Shown: positions 42,700 through 53,724, counted from the first letter of the stretch. The stretch is DNA of 64,000 nt from Myxococcota bacterium (GCA_022710975.1 JAKLGA010000002.1:1-64000); one strand, 5' to 3'. The notes: generated from the sequence alone by a model not told the origin. Made by a program: numbers and translations.

Positions 42700-42717
42700 A
42701 CGCCGAACATTTCACGA

Positions 42718-42736
42718 CACGGGCCGTCCCCCCGTG
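42718..42736 (+). promoter_or_regulatory. Hairpin in the rpsO leader
   Basis: CACGGG (42718-42723) pairs with CCCGTG (42731-42736) around a 7-base loop, just before the ribosome site at 42746-42755. S15 represses its own mRNA through leader structures in several bacteria; whether this hairpin serves that role is inference. Confidence 0.45.
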
Positions 42737-42762
42737 ATCGCATGTGAAGGAGGTGGGACGTC

Positions 42763-43029
42763 ATGGCAGTGCTGGAGAACAAGGCCGGAATCATCCAGAC
42801 GAACCGTATCCACGAGCGCGACACGGGCAGCCCCGAGGTCCAGATCGCCCTCCTGACCGCCCGGATCAAGCACCTGTCCGAGCACTTCAAGGCGAACAAG
42901 AAGGACCACCACTCGCGCCGCGGCCTGCTTCAGATGGTCAGCCGCCGCCGGCGGTTGCTGGACTACGTCCGGCGTCACGACGAGAAGCGGTACCAGACCA
43001 TCATCCAGACCCACAGCATCCGCAAGTGA
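42763..43029 (+). CDS. rpsO: 30S ribosomal protein S15
   Basis: 88 residues, the exact family length: [60 protein letters not shown]. Primary 16S-binding protein of the central domain. A very strong ribosome site GAAGGAGGTG lies 8 bases before the ATG. Classic partner of pnp downstream. Confidence 0.98.
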   Translation: MAVLENKAGIIQTNRIHERDTGSPEVQIALLTARIKHLSEHFKANKKDHHSRRGLLQMVSRRRRLLDYVRRHDEKRYQTIIQTHSIRK

Positions 43030-43043
43030 CGCGGCGCGGGACC

Positions 43044-43077
43044 GCCCAGCCCCTGGCCACGCGCCAGGAGGCTGGGC
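43044..43077 (+). terminator. Large hairpin in the rpsO-pnp spacer
   Basis: Stem GCCCAGCCCCTGGC (43044-43057) and GCCAGG-A-GGCTGGGC (43063-43077), one bulged A, 5-base loop. No T-run follows, so it is more likely a processing or RNase III-type site, as known for E. coli rpsO-pnp, than a full terminator. Confidence 0.6.
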
Positions 43078-43342
43078 GACTCCCGGCAGAAAGGAGTGCC
43101 CGAACAGACGCTGCCCGAGCGCACGGAACCGGACCGCCCGGGAACGGCAGGCAGCGAGAGGCCCTTGGTTCTACATCCCCGCCCTCGAGCCCAGGCTGGA
43201 GGCCAGGCTGGAGGATGGAGATGCGGGACCAACAGCAGCTCGCCTCCTCTCGCCCCGCCCGCGGAATCAGCCAACCCACGTCGCCCTTCCCGTCCGGGCA
43301 CCGCCCGCGACCGGAGGCCGACAGCCCCAGAGAGGTGACCCG
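43078..43342 (+). other. pnp leader without a gene
   Basis: The 313 bases between rpsO and pnp hold the hairpin at 43044-43077, a perfect 12-base tandem duplication (CCAGGCTGGAGG, 43191-43202 and 43203-43214) and no reading frame with coding character. In E. coli the corresponding leader is the site of PNPase autoregulation. Confidence 0.5.
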
Positions 43343-45441
<2,099 letters not shown>

Positions 45442-45445
<4 letters not shown>

Positions 45446-45915
45446 CCCGCGTCGAGACGAACGCAGCGGCGCCCGAGGTCCTGGTCCAGCGCCTCCCGCA
45501 CGGACAGGGCCTCGAGCTGCCCGCCTACCAGACCCCGCTGGCCGCCGGGCTCGACCTGCGGGCGGCCGTGGCGGACGGGCTGGAGCTCGCCCCCGGGGCG
45601 CGGGCGGCGGTGCCCACCGGCCTGCGCCTGGCCATCCCGCCGGGCTATGAGGGCCAGGTGCGGCCCCGCTCCGGCCTCGCGCTCCGCCAGGGGCTGACCG
45701 TGCTCAACGCGCCCGGCACCGTGGACGCCGACTACCGCGGCGAGGTGCAGGTGATCCTGGTCAACCTGGGCCAGGCGCCCGTGCGCCTGGAGCGCGGCGA
45801 GCGCATCGCCCAGCTCGTCATCGCCCCGGTGGCCCAGGCCCGCCTGCGCGAGGTCCCGGCCCTGCCCGGGAGCGAGCGCGGCGAGGGCGGGTTCGGCCAC
45901 ACCGGCCACTCGTAG
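45442..45915 (+). CDS. dut: dUTP diphosphatase
   Basis: Homotrimeric dUTPase, 157 residues, converting dUTP to dUMP. All five motifs: [43 protein letters not shown] and [12 protein letters not shown] (the C-terminal motif that closes over the substrate). Translationally coupled to pnp by ATGA. Confidence 0.95.
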
Positions 45916-45931
45916 GAAGACCATAATCCCC

Positions 45932-45960
45932 TTGTGACACGTCGCAGTCTGTGGTACGGA
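45932..45960 (+). promoter_or_regulatory. Candidate promoter for the kinase/FGE gene
   Basis: TTGTGA (45932-45937), 17 bases, TACGGA (45955-45960). Confidence 0.45.
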
Positions 45961-46035
45961 CGGTCCAGCCGTCCCGTGTTCTCCACACGGGCCCCGCCCG
46001 GAATCCGGGGGCCCGCACAGCCGGAGGAGCACCCC

Positions 46036-49000
46036 GTGCTTTGCTTTCGCTGTGGCAGCCACAACCCCGATGGCAGTGAGTTCTGCAGCCAGTGCGGCCA
46101 GAAGTTCTCCGAGAAGCGCAAGGCGCCGCGCGATCCGTCCGAGCCGGTGATCCAGGTGCCGGCGCGTCCGGCCGAGGGCCAGGCGGCCAGCCTGGCGACG
46201 GGGACGCAGCTCGCCGAGCGCTACGAGATCCGCGCTGTCCTCGGGCTGGGGCCCGTGGGCACGGTGTACCGCGCCCACGACCTCGAGATCGACGTGGACG
46301 TGGCGCTCAAGGTCATCTCGCCCCAGCTCTTGCAGAGCCGGGAGGACCGCAAGCGCTTCCTGACGGAGATCCGCAGCGCCCGCAAGGTCAACCACCCCAA
46401 CGTGATCCGCCTGTACGACGAGGACCAGGACGAGGATCGGGCCTTCTTCACCATGCAGCTCCTGGAGGGGCTGTCGCTGCGCAAGATCGTGAAGCTGCGC
46501 AAGGACAAGAACCAGCGTTTCCAGGCCAAGGAGATCGAGCCGATCATCTCCCACGTCTGCCAGGCGCTCGACAAGGCCCACGAGGTGGGCCCCCACGGCG
46601 ACCTCAAGCCCGAGAACATCGTGGTGCTGCCGGACATGCTCAAGGTGACCGACCTGGGGCTGTTCGCCGCCCTGCCCGCCCGGCCCTTCGTGGCGGCCCA
46701 GAAGACCGCGGCCGGCGGGTTCGCCTACATGGCGCCCGAGCTGCGCGACGGCGGCGGCAAGGCCGAGCCGGCCGCGGACATCTACTCGCTCGGCGTCATC
46801 GTGGGCGAGATGGTATGCGGTGAGGTCTACCCCGGGCCCAGCTCGGGCCTGCCCAAGCTGCCCAAGGAGTTCGAGGCCCTGCTGCCGCTCCTGTCCCGGG
46901 CGCTGAACGAGAACCCCTCCAAGCGCCAGCGCGTGCCCCGGGAGTTCTTCGAGGAGCTGCGCGGGCTGCTGGTCGGCAAGCCGGTCGCGCCCTCCAGGCC
47001 GGCCAGGTCCGAGGCGCCGGTCGCGGTGGCCGAACCTCCCACCCGGGCTGGCAAGTCGGCGGAGTCCCCGCTCGCGCCCGAGGCCGCGCCGCTCGCCAGG
47101 GAGCCCGCCGCCAAGCAGGGCGCCCGGCCTCCGCGGGCCGCGCCCAGCCGCAGGAAGACCCCCGCCGAGCTGGAGGACGTCTCCCAGCCGCCCACCATGG
47201 TGGTCGAGGCTCCGCCCGAGCCCGCCCCCATCCGGCCGGCGCCGGCCGTGCTCAAGCCCGAGGCCGAGGCCCTGGAGGAGCTGGCCGGCGACGCCGCGGA
47301 GCCCGAGGAGCCCGAGGAGATTGACGAGGTCGAGGAGGTCGAGGAGGAGGACCAGGATGCCGGGTCCTCCGGCGAGTCCCCGGACGCGGAGGCCAGCCCG
47401 CTGGACGAGCAGGAGACCATGGTGGCCACCCCCACCCCCCTGCCCTCCAAGTCCATCCCGCCTGAGGCCCGCGTGGCGCGGCCCCTCGAGCCGGGCCAGC
47501 CGATGACGCCGGCCCCGTCGGAGGACGTGGCCGGCCGGCTCAACGCGCCCGAGCCCGTGCAGGTGCTCGAGCGCAAGCGCGTCTCCACCGTGCCGAGCAT
47601 GACCTCCATGCCTCCCAGGGCCGAGCCCACCCCGCCTCCGGCCCCGGTGATCGTGTCCGCGCCACCGGCCGTCGTGGTCCAGCCGGGGATCGCCGTGCCC
47701 AGCCTGCCGCCGGGCATGGTGCCGCCGCCCTCGGCCACGGGCGTGACCCCGGGCACGGTGCCGGGCGCCCCCATCCCCGGCATGCCGGGCTACAGCTATC
47801 CGCCGGGCTTCAGCTTCCCCCCCGGCTACCAGCCCCCCTACCAGTCGGGCATGTTCCCGGTCTTCAGCCAGCCGCCGCCCACCTCCCGGGCGCCGCTGTG
47901 GATCTTCCTGGCCGTGTTCACGGTCTTCGCCGGGATAGCCCTGTACTTCCTGGTCGACTACCTGATCGCCCTCAAGCAGAGCGAGCTCACCCGCAGCGGG
48001 GGCCAGATCGCCAGCGTCGTCCCCCCGCCGCCCGTGGCCCCGGACGACGCCGCGCGCAAGGCCGAGGAGGCCAGGAAGGCTGAAGAGGCCAGGAAGGCCG
48101 AGGAGGCCAAGAAGGCCGAGGACGCCAGGAAGGCCGAGGACACTCGCCTGGCCGAGGAGGCCAGGAAGGCCGCCGAGGACAAGCGCAAGGCCGATGAGGC
48201 GGCCTCGGCCGCCGAGGCGGCCCGCAAGGCCGACGAGGAGAAGCGCAAGGCCGAGGAGCTGCGCCTGGCTTCGCTGAAGGTCAAGTCCGGCGACTCGGCC
48301 GAGACCAAGCGCCGCAAGGCCGAGGAGGCCAGGCGCATCGAGGACGAGCGCAAGCAGCGTGACGCGGAGCTCAAGCGCAAGGCCGAGGACGCCCGGAAGG
48401 CCGATCAGGCCCGCCGCGAGGCCGAGTCCCAGCGCAAGGCCGAGGCCCTGCGCCGCGCGGAGGAGGCCCGCCAGGCCGAGGCCGCTCGCAAGGCAGACGC
48501 CGCCCGCCGGGCCGAGGAGGCCCGCCAGGCCGAGGCCGCCCGCAAGGCCGAGGAGGCCAGGAAGGCCGCCGCCGGCAAGCCCAAGCTGGAGGAGGTGCCC
48601 GAGGACGGCGAGCCCGACTCCCCTGCTCCCGCCCCGGCCCCGGCGCCCGTGGCCCCCGCCCCGGTTGCCCCGGAGCCCGCGCCGGGCGGCACCGCCGTGG
48701 CCGCGGCCGAGCCGGTCAAGGAGGACAAGGGCGGCAAGTGCCCCAAGGGCATGGTGCTGATCCCGGCCGGCGCGGCCATGATCGGCAGCGCTGTCAATGA
48801 TCCCATGCGGAACTTCGGCGAGCTCACCCTGCACAAGGTCGAGATGAAGGCCTTCTGCGTGGACCTGTACGAGTACCCCAACGCAGCGGGCAGGAAGCCC
48901 ACGGCCGGCGTGTCCTACAACGCGGCGGAGAAGCTGTGCAAGAAGTCCGGGAAGCGCCTGTGCACCGAGGAGGAGTGGGAGTACTCCTGCAAGGGCGGCA

Positions 49001-49317
49001 GCAACCGCTCCTTCCCCTACGGCAACCAGTTCGAGCAGGACCGCTGCAACACCAAGGACGCCAACGATCAGCCCCGGGACGTCGCCTCGATCGGCACCTA
49101 CATGCGCTGCCGCAGCCCGTTCGGCATCGTGGACCTCAGCGGCAACGTGAGCGAGTGGACCTCCAGCAGCTACCAGGGCGGCGCGGCCGCCAAGACCGTG
49201 AAGGGTGGCTCTTCCTCCCGGCCCAACTGGGCCACCCGCTGCGCCACCCGCTCCAGCCTGGCCCCGGGCGGCACCAAGCCCGACCTCGGCTTCCGCTGCT
49301 GCGCCAGCCCGAAGTGA
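46036..49317 (+). CDS. Zinc-ribbon / protein-kinase-like / coiled-coil / FGE-domain membrane protein
   Basis: 1093 residues in five parts: a zinc ribbon (Cys3, Cys6, Cys17, Cys20); a kinase domain (about 60-315) with Gly-loop GLGPVG, ALKVI, HGDLKPEN from 187 (Gly replaces the Arg of HRD) and DLG at 206 in place of DFG; a Pro-rich low-complexity region; a membrane helix (about 620-645, WIFLAVFTVFAGIALYFLV); a rod of RKAEEARKAEEA repeats (about 671-852), like TolA domain II; and a formylglycine-generating-enzyme-like (SUMF1) domain from about 901 (MVLIPAGAAMIGS; RLCTEEEWEYSCKGG; GNVSEWTSS; LGFRCC). Only a non-RD kinase activity is possible. GTG 46036 is chosen for GGAGGAG 6 bases upstream. Confidence 0.88.
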   Translation: MLCFRCGSHNPDGSEFCSQCGQKFSEKRKAPRDPSEPVIQVPARPAEGQAASLATGTQLAERYEIRAVLGLGPVGTVYRAHDLEIDVDVALKVISPQLLQSREDRKRFLTEIRSARKVNHPNVIRLYDEDQDEDRAFFTMQLLEGLSLRKIVKLRKDKNQRFQAKEIEPIISHVCQALDKAHEVGPHGDLKPENIVVLPDMLKVTDLGLFAALPARPFVAAQKTAAGGFAYMAPELRDGGGKAEPAADIYSLGVIVGEMVCGEVYPGPSSGLPKLPKEFEALLPLLSRALNENPSKRQRVPREFFEELRGLLVGKPVAPSRPARSEAPVAVAEPPTRAGKSAESPLAPEAAPLAREPAAKQGARPPRAAPSRRKTPAELEDVSQPPTMVVEAPPEPAPIRPAPAVLKPEAEALEELAGDAAEPEEPEEIDEVEEVEEEDQDAGSSGESPDAEASPLDEQETMVATPTPLPSKSIPPEARVARPLEPGQPMTPAPSEDVAGRLNAPEPVQVLERKRVSTVPSMTSMPPRAEPTPPPAPVIVSAPPAVVVQPGIAVPSLPPGMVPPPSATGVTPGTVPGAPIPGMPGYSYPPGFSFPPGYQPPYQSGMFPVFSQPPPTSRAPLWIFLAVFTVFAGIALYFLVDYLIALKQSELTRSGGQIASVVPPPPVAPDDAARKAEEARKAEEARKAEEAKKAEDARKAEDTRLAEEARKAAEDKRKADEAASAAEAARKADEEKRKAEELRLASLKVKSGDSAETKRRKAEEARRIEDERKQRDAELKRKAEDARKADQARREAESQRKAEALRRAEEARQAEAARKADAARRAEEARQAEAARKAEEARKAAAGKPKLEEVPEDGEPDSPAPAPAPAPVAPAPVAPEPAPGGTAVAAAEPVKEDKGGKCPKGMVLIPAGAAMIGSAVNDPMRNFGELTLHKVEMKAFCVDLYEYPNAAGRKPTAGVSYNAAEKLCKKSGKRLCTEEEWEYSCKGGSNRSFPYGNQFEQDRCNTKDANDQPRDVASIGTYMRCRSPFGIVDLSGNVSEWTSSSYQGGAAAKTVKGGSSSRPNWATRCATRSSLAPGGTKPDLGFRCCASPK

Positions 49318-49360
49318 CCCGGATCCAAACCCAGCCCAGGAGGATTGGCCCTTCGGGCTG

Positions 49361-49743
49361 AGGACCAGGAAGAACAGAAAGAGGACAACTGCTTCTCAAA
49401 GGGTGAGGCAGGAGGACCGCAGGGCGGGAGAGACGGGTGGGTGCCCGCGGGCGAGCACCATGCACCAAGCACCCCCTTCGAGGGCTGGCGTTGGCAGACC
49501 CTCCGTGTGTGGATCTCTCCGGGCAGTTCTTCGAGGGAAAGTCCAGGTCCAGGCAGGATCGCCCTTTTGCCCTTCACCCTCATGGAAATGCCCTGGGCGA
49601 TCCACACACGCGGGATCAGCCAACGCCCCCTTCGGCGGCTCCGGCCCTGCTCCCCAGAACCCTGCCCGCGTCCTCCCCTCTCTTCTACCCTTTAGGAAAT
49701 CCTTCCTCGTCCTGCCGTTAACCAGAAATTCCTTCCTGGTTTT
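49361..49743. repeat. Giant imperfect palindrome, copy B of the intergenic element
   Basis: Nearly the whole 441-base gap between two convergent genes is one inverted repeat centred near 49555. Paired blocks: ACCAGGA 49364-49370 with TCCTGGT 49734-49740; AAAGGGT 49398-49404 with ACCCTTT 49687-49693; GGCGTTGGC 49487-49495 with GCCAACGCC 49619-49627; CGTGTGTGGATC 49504-49515 with GATCCACACACG 49599-49610. The end sequences recur in the element at 15141-15364. It looks like a MITE-like or structured element. Confidence 0.7.
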
Positions 49744-49758
49744 TCTCGTCCGGGGCGA

Positions 49759-50724
49759 TCAGGATTCGGGCTTGGTCGGGGTGTTGGAGGGCTGGGGGCT
49801 GGCTGCGCGCACGCAGTTGCGCCCTGCCCGCTTGGCCTCGTACAGGGCGTCGTCGGCGAGCTTCATGAGCTGATCCGGCTGCTCCGCCCCGGGGTGCGGC
49901 CAGGCCGCCACCCCGATGCTCACGGTGATGGGGATCTCGCGCGGCCCGTCGCGGTAGACTTCGCGCGCGATCCTGGACCGGATGCGCTCGGCGACGATCA
50001 GGGCCTGGGCGAGATCGGTCTCCGGCAGGGCCACCGAGAGCTCCTCCCCGCCGTAGCGCGCCACCAGGTCGACCTCGCGCACCGCGGCCTTGATGGTGGC
50101 CGCGACGTGCTTCAGCACCCCGTCGCCGACGGGGTGGCCGTGCTCGTCGTTGACCCGCTTGAAGTGGTCGAGGTCGAGCTGCAGCAGCCCCAGCGGCTTC
50201 TGGTAGCGCGCGCTGCGCTGGCACTCGTAGGCCAGGCGCTTCTCGAACACCAGCCGGTTGTAGATCCCCATGAGCGGGTCGGTGGTGGACAGCTCGTGCA
50301 GCCGCTCGTTCATGGCCCGCAGCTTCTGGTTGCTGGCCTGCAGGCCGTCCTGCAGCCCCTTCAGCCGCAGCATGGACTGCACCCGGGCCAGGAGCTCGAG
50401 CGGCTGGATGGGCTTGAACAGGAAGTCGTCCGCCCCGAGCTGCACCCCCTCGGCCAGCGCGGCCATGTCGGCCTTGGCGGTCATGAGGATGACCGGGATG
50501 AAGCCGAAGCGCTCCTGGGCCTTGAGCAGCCGGCACACCTCGCGCCCGCCCATCCCGGGCATCTCCACGTCCATGACGACCAGCTCCGGGGCGTGGTCCC
50601 GGACCGCGCCGAGCACCGAGGGCCCGTCCGCGCAGACGACGGTCTCGTGCCCCGCCTCCCGCAGGCGCTCCTCGAGCCAGGTGCGAATGGCCGCGTCGTC
50701 GTCGACCACGAGGATCTTCGCCAT
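49759..50724 (-). CDS. Response regulator with GGDEF-type domain (GGEEL)
   Basis: 321 residues: receiver domain with KILVVDDDAAIRTWL and the phospho-acceptor Asp52 in VVMDVEMPGMGG, a linker helix (about 120-145), then a diguanylate cyclase domain with DPLMGIYNRLVFEKRL and LLQLDLDHFKRVNDEHGHPVG. The active-site loop is GGEEL at 225-229 instead of GGDEF/GGEEF; the I-site RxxD is intact at 216-219 (REVD). Synthesis of c-di-GMP is plausible but the Leu is non-standard. ATG 50724; the 3' end faces the giant palindrome. Confidence 0.88.
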   Translation of the reverse strand: MAKILVVDDDAAIRTWLEERLREAGHETVVCADGPSVLGAVRDHAPELVVMDVEMPGMGGREVCRLLKAQERFGFIPVILMTAKADMAALAEGVQLGADDFLFKPIQPLELLARVQSMLRLKGLQDGLQASNQKLRAMNERLHELSTTDPLMGIYNRLVFEKRLAYECQRSARYQKPLGLLQLDLDHFKRVNDEHGHPVGDGVLKHVAATIKAAVREVDLVARYGGEELSVALPETDLAQALIVAERIRSRIAREVYRDGPREIPITVSIGVAAWPHPGAEQPDQLMKLADDALYEAKRAGRNCVRAASPQPSNTPTKPES

Positions 50725-50787
50725 GCCCCCATCGTATCCCGGCCGGCCCCCCGGGGCCAGAAACGCTCCCCGAGTTCATGGGGGGGC

Positions 50788-50816
50788 TTGCCTGCGGGCC
50801 TGGCGAGCGCTACCCT
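50788..50816 (+). promoter_or_regulatory. Candidate promoter for a small Clp-N-like gene
   Basis: TTGCCT (50788-50793), 17 bases, TACCCT (50811-50816). Confidence 0.45.
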
Positions 50817-50845
50817 GCGGCCTGGATCGATACAGGAGGCAGCCC

Positions 50846-51244
50846 TTGGCCGAGCGACGGGAGAGCCTGGAGAGGATCGTGCAACTGGCGAATGACCTGG
50901 CCCGCCAGCGCGGCTTCCGCATGGTGGGCGTCTACCACCTGATCGAGGTGGCCCGCCAGCTCGATCCGCCCGAGTACCTGCGCTGGCTCGGGGCGCGGGG
51001 CATCCCCGAGGCCCCCTTCGCCAAGGCCCTCGAGTTCCTCATGCGCCCCCGCCGGGCCGCGGGCGGCGTGCCCCGCGACCGGCAGGACGCGGCGCTCCGG
51101 GAGGAGGCCCTGGCCAAGGCCGCGGCCCGGGCCAGGGCGGAGTCCCGCGACGCCTGCAGCGCCGACCTGGGCGCAGTCCTGGCCGACCTCAGCGAGGAGC
51201 CGCTGCTCAGCCTGTGCGAGCGGCTCGCCATCGATCGGAAATAG
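50846..51244 (+). CDS. Small helical protein, possibly Clp N-domain-like
   Basis: 132 residues from TTG 50846, which has AGGAGG at 50834-50839; no ATG is suitably placed. The segment RIVQLANDLARQRGFRMVGV followed by YHLIEVARQLDP resembles one Clp-N repeat (ClpA/ClpB substrate-adaptor domain), but only one repeat is seen and no ATPase follows. The rest is Arg/Ala-rich helix. Function unknown. Confidence 0.6.
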   Translation: MAERRESLERIVQLANDLARQRGFRMVGVYHLIEVARQLDPPEYLRWLGARGIPEAPFAKALEFLMRPRRAAGGVPRDRQDAALREEALAKAAARARAESRDACSADLGAVLADLSEEPLLSLCERLAIDRK

Positions 51245-51284
51245 AATCGTGCGGCCTGCGACGTGCGGCGTGCTCTGAACTGGC

Positions 51285-53651
51285 CTACTTCACCGTGATC
51301 TGCGCCGTGCGCACCCGGTTCGAGCCGTCGTGCAGGTGGCGCGCGGTGACGTCCAGCCGCTTGGTGCCTCTCCAGAAGCCCATCCACAGGCTGAAGCGGT
51401 CGTAGGGGTAGTTGGAGGGGACCTCCATCTCGAAGTCGTCCCGCACGATCTGGCCCTGGGGCCACTCGCTGGTGGGCAGCAGCCCGCCCACGGGGGCGTG
51501 ATCGCCGAACACCCGGTGCGCCCCCTCCTGCGGCCCGTCGCCGTGGATGAAGACGAGCCAGTCCTCGGTCACCGGGCCCTTGGCCCGGAAGTAGTAGGAG
51601 ACCTTGAACTTGCCCCCGCGCGGCACCTCGGCCGGCGAGACCTCCCAGCCGAGCAGCTCGAGCTGCCCGCCGAAGTCGACGGCCATGGGGCGCATGCCGG
51701 CCGGCGGCGCGGCCACCAGGGCGTCCTGGAGCCGGCGCTCGCCCTCGGGATCGCGCTCGGTGGAGACCAGGCAGCTGAAGGGGTGCTGGTCGAACACCAC
51801 GTACAGCGACTTGCCCAGCCGCTTCTGCACCTCGGGCCGGAGCTCGGACAACAGCATCTTGCAGTCCCGCCCGTAGCCCGCGCCCAGCACCACGAAGCGC
51901 CGCCCCTCGGGCTTCAGGAACTCGATGGCCCGGTCCATGTTGGGCTGGTTGGCCACCGACAGATCGATCATCCGGTTCTCGAAGTAGAAGCTGAGCGAGC
52001 GGGACAGCCAGCCGTTGTACTGCGCGATCGGCAGGATCTGGCCGCCCGTGGCCCGCTCGTAGGCGGGCAGGAAGCACTCCTGCGAGTAGGTCCGGGTCAC
52101 CCGGGGCAGCATCCAGGCGGTCAGGAACACGGAGAGCGCCGTGGCCGCGGCGGCCAGCAGCACGAACACCCCCGTGCCCAGCCTGCGGCGGAAGAAGACC
52201 CAGGCCAGGGTCAGCAGCCAGACGCCCCCCACCGCGGCGATGAACGGGTACGGGTTGAGCTCGGCGGGCGGCGGCCAACCATAGTAGTAGTCGAACAGGT
52301 GCACGAACCACTGGTAGTCGTGCACCGCGTCCATGAGCACGACCGCGCTGACCGGCCCGGCCAGCACCACCGACAGCCGCATCCAGGCCCGGTCGTCCAC
52401 CTGGGCCATGCGGTCGAGGTACACGCCGATGAGCACCGCGGCGGCCGGCACCACCGGGAAGATGTAGTGGTGGAACTTGGTCTGGAACAGGCTGAAGGCG
52501 GTCAGCGGCACGGCCATGCTCAGGAAGATCCACAGGTTCCTGCGCCCGTGCCCCTCGAGATCGGCCGGGCCCCACTTGAGCACCCGCACCAGCGCGGCCG
52601 GCAGGAAGCCCACCCAGGGGAACAGGCCGAAGCCGAGCTGCTTCACGAACACGTCGAAGGTGCCCTCGGGCTTGCCGATGGTGCCCGCGGCCCGGTCGAA
52701 GTGGTGGTAGATGACCGCCTCGCGCAGGAACGGCCAGCCGTGCTTGGCGATCATGAAGGCGTGCCAGGGGACGACGATGGCCAGGAAGAGCCCGGCCCCG
52801 ATCCACAGCTCGCGGGTCCTGAAGCCGGCCTCCACGGCCGCGTCGCGGCCCATCCAGTAGAGCAGCACCAGCGCCCCGACGCAGGCCGTCAGCATCCCGG
52901 CGAAGGCGGGGTCCTTGGCCGCCCAGAAGAAGTAGCCGGCGCTCGCGCCGATGAGCGCGAGCCCGCCCAGCCCGTGCCGGCGCCCGATGCGGGTGAAGAC
53001 CGCGCCGTCCCAGCGCACCACCAGGTAGGCGATGAAGATGCCCGCCGGCAGGAACAGCGCCAGCAGCCACTTGGACAGGAAGGCGCCCGCGGTGAGCGCG
53101 TAGAACAGCTTCAGGTCGATGGGCCGGCCCTGTCCCGAGCGGGCCAGGAAGTAGTGCCCGACGGCGGGCGCGCAGAAGGCCATGAAGGGCAAATCGAACA
53201 TGACCTGGTGCGAGAGCAGCGCCCAGAACGGACAGGTGGCCAGCACCACCCCGCTGAGCACCCCGGCCCGGCGCCCGAACAGGCGCGAGACCCAGCGGTA
53301 GGTGAGCAGGATCCCCATGAGCGAGAGCAGGAAGATGGGCAGCCGCCCGGCGAAGTGCAGCCAGGGATCGGAGGTCGAGTCCACCCCGAACGCGGCGAAG
53401 CTGGCCCGCAGCCCCCACAGCGGCAGGATGGGCTTCGACCACCAGTTGTTCAGCCCCCGGTACCAGGGGTCCATCCAGGTGCCGTGGTCGGCCATCTCGA
53501 AGGCCACCTGGGCGTAGTGCGGCTCCCAGGGGTCCCAGAAGGCGTAGGTGCCCAGGTTGGGCAGGTAGATGGAGCCCACGAAGAGCGACAGGAAGAGCAC
53601 CGCCTGCAGGTCGCGGTTGCCGACGAGCTTGCGGAGGAAGGTGGTGCGCAT
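51285..53651 (-). CDS. GT39-type (ArnT/PMT-like) membrane glycosyltransferase
   Basis: 788 residues with about twelve membrane helices in the first 570. The first loop after helix 1 has DPWEPHYAQVAFEMADHG with the Asp-Glu pair typical of GT39/ArnT enzymes, which transfer sugars from polyprenyl-phosphate donors to lipid or protein in the periplasm. The C-terminal 200 residues are a soluble beta-rich domain (ENRMIDLSVANQPNMDRAIEF; KVSYYFRAKGPVTEDWLVF). The acceptor is unknown. ATG 53651 lies 45 bases downstream of the promoter -10. Confidence 0.85.
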   Translation of the reverse strand: MRTTFLRKLVGNRDLQAVLFLSLFVGSIYLPNLGTYAFWDPWEPHYAQVAFEMADHGTWMDPWYRGLNNWWSKPILPLWGLRASFAAFGVDSTSDPWLHFAGRLPIFLLSLMGILLTYRWVSRLFGRRAGVLSGVVLATCPFWALLSHQVMFDLPFMAFCAPAVGHYFLARSGQGRPIDLKLFYALTAGAFLSKWLLALFLPAGIFIAYLVVRWDGAVFTRIGRRHGLGGLALIGASAGYFFWAAKDPAFAGMLTACVGALVLLYWMGRDAAVEAGFRTRELWIGAGLFLAIVVPWHAFMIAKHGWPFLREAVIYHHFDRAAGTIGKPEGTFDVFVKQLGFGLFPWVGFLPAALVRVLKWGPADLEGHGRRNLWIFLSMAVPLTAFSLFQTKFHHYIFPVVPAAAVLIGVYLDRMAQVDDRAWMRLSVVLAGPVSAVVLMDAVHDYQWFVHLFDYYYGWPPPAELNPYPFIAAVGGVWLLTLAWVFFRRRLGTGVFVLLAAAATALSVFLTAWMLPRVTRTYSQECFLPAYERATGGQILPIAQYNGWLSRSLSFYFENRMIDLSVANQPNMDRAIEFLKPEGRRFVVLGAGYGRDCKMLLSELRPEVQKRLGKSLYVVFDQHPFSCLVSTERDPEGERRLQDALVAAPPAGMRPMAVDFGGQLELLGWEVSPAEVPRGGKFKVSYYFRAKGPVTEDWLVFIHGDGPQEGAHRVFGDHAPVGGLLPTSEWPQGQIVRDDFEMEVPSNYPYDRFSLWMGFWRGTKRLDVTARHLHDGSNRVRTAQITVK

Positions 53652-53695
53652 GCGGGCGAACCCTTCGGAGTGTTGCGGAAACCCGGGACGGCGCC

Positions 53696-53724
53696 ATGAA
53701 ACCAGATGCGCCCGGGGCTGTCAA
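53696..53724 (-). promoter_or_regulatory. Promoter for the GT39 gene
   Basis: On the minus strand TTGACA (53724-53719), 17 bases, TTTCAT (53701-53696). Confidence 0.5.

Noticed and set aside
48050-48590. Dense short direct repeats, CRISPR-like at first sight
   Set aside because: They are in-frame codons for RKAEEA coiled-coil repeats in the kinase/FGE protein; no spacers and no cas genes.
49396-49721. Overlapping open frames on both strands within the 49.4-kb spacer
   Set aside because: They mirror each other because the DNA is a palindrome; no ribosome site and no coding bias. The similarity of the peptides reflects the homologous arms, not two genes.
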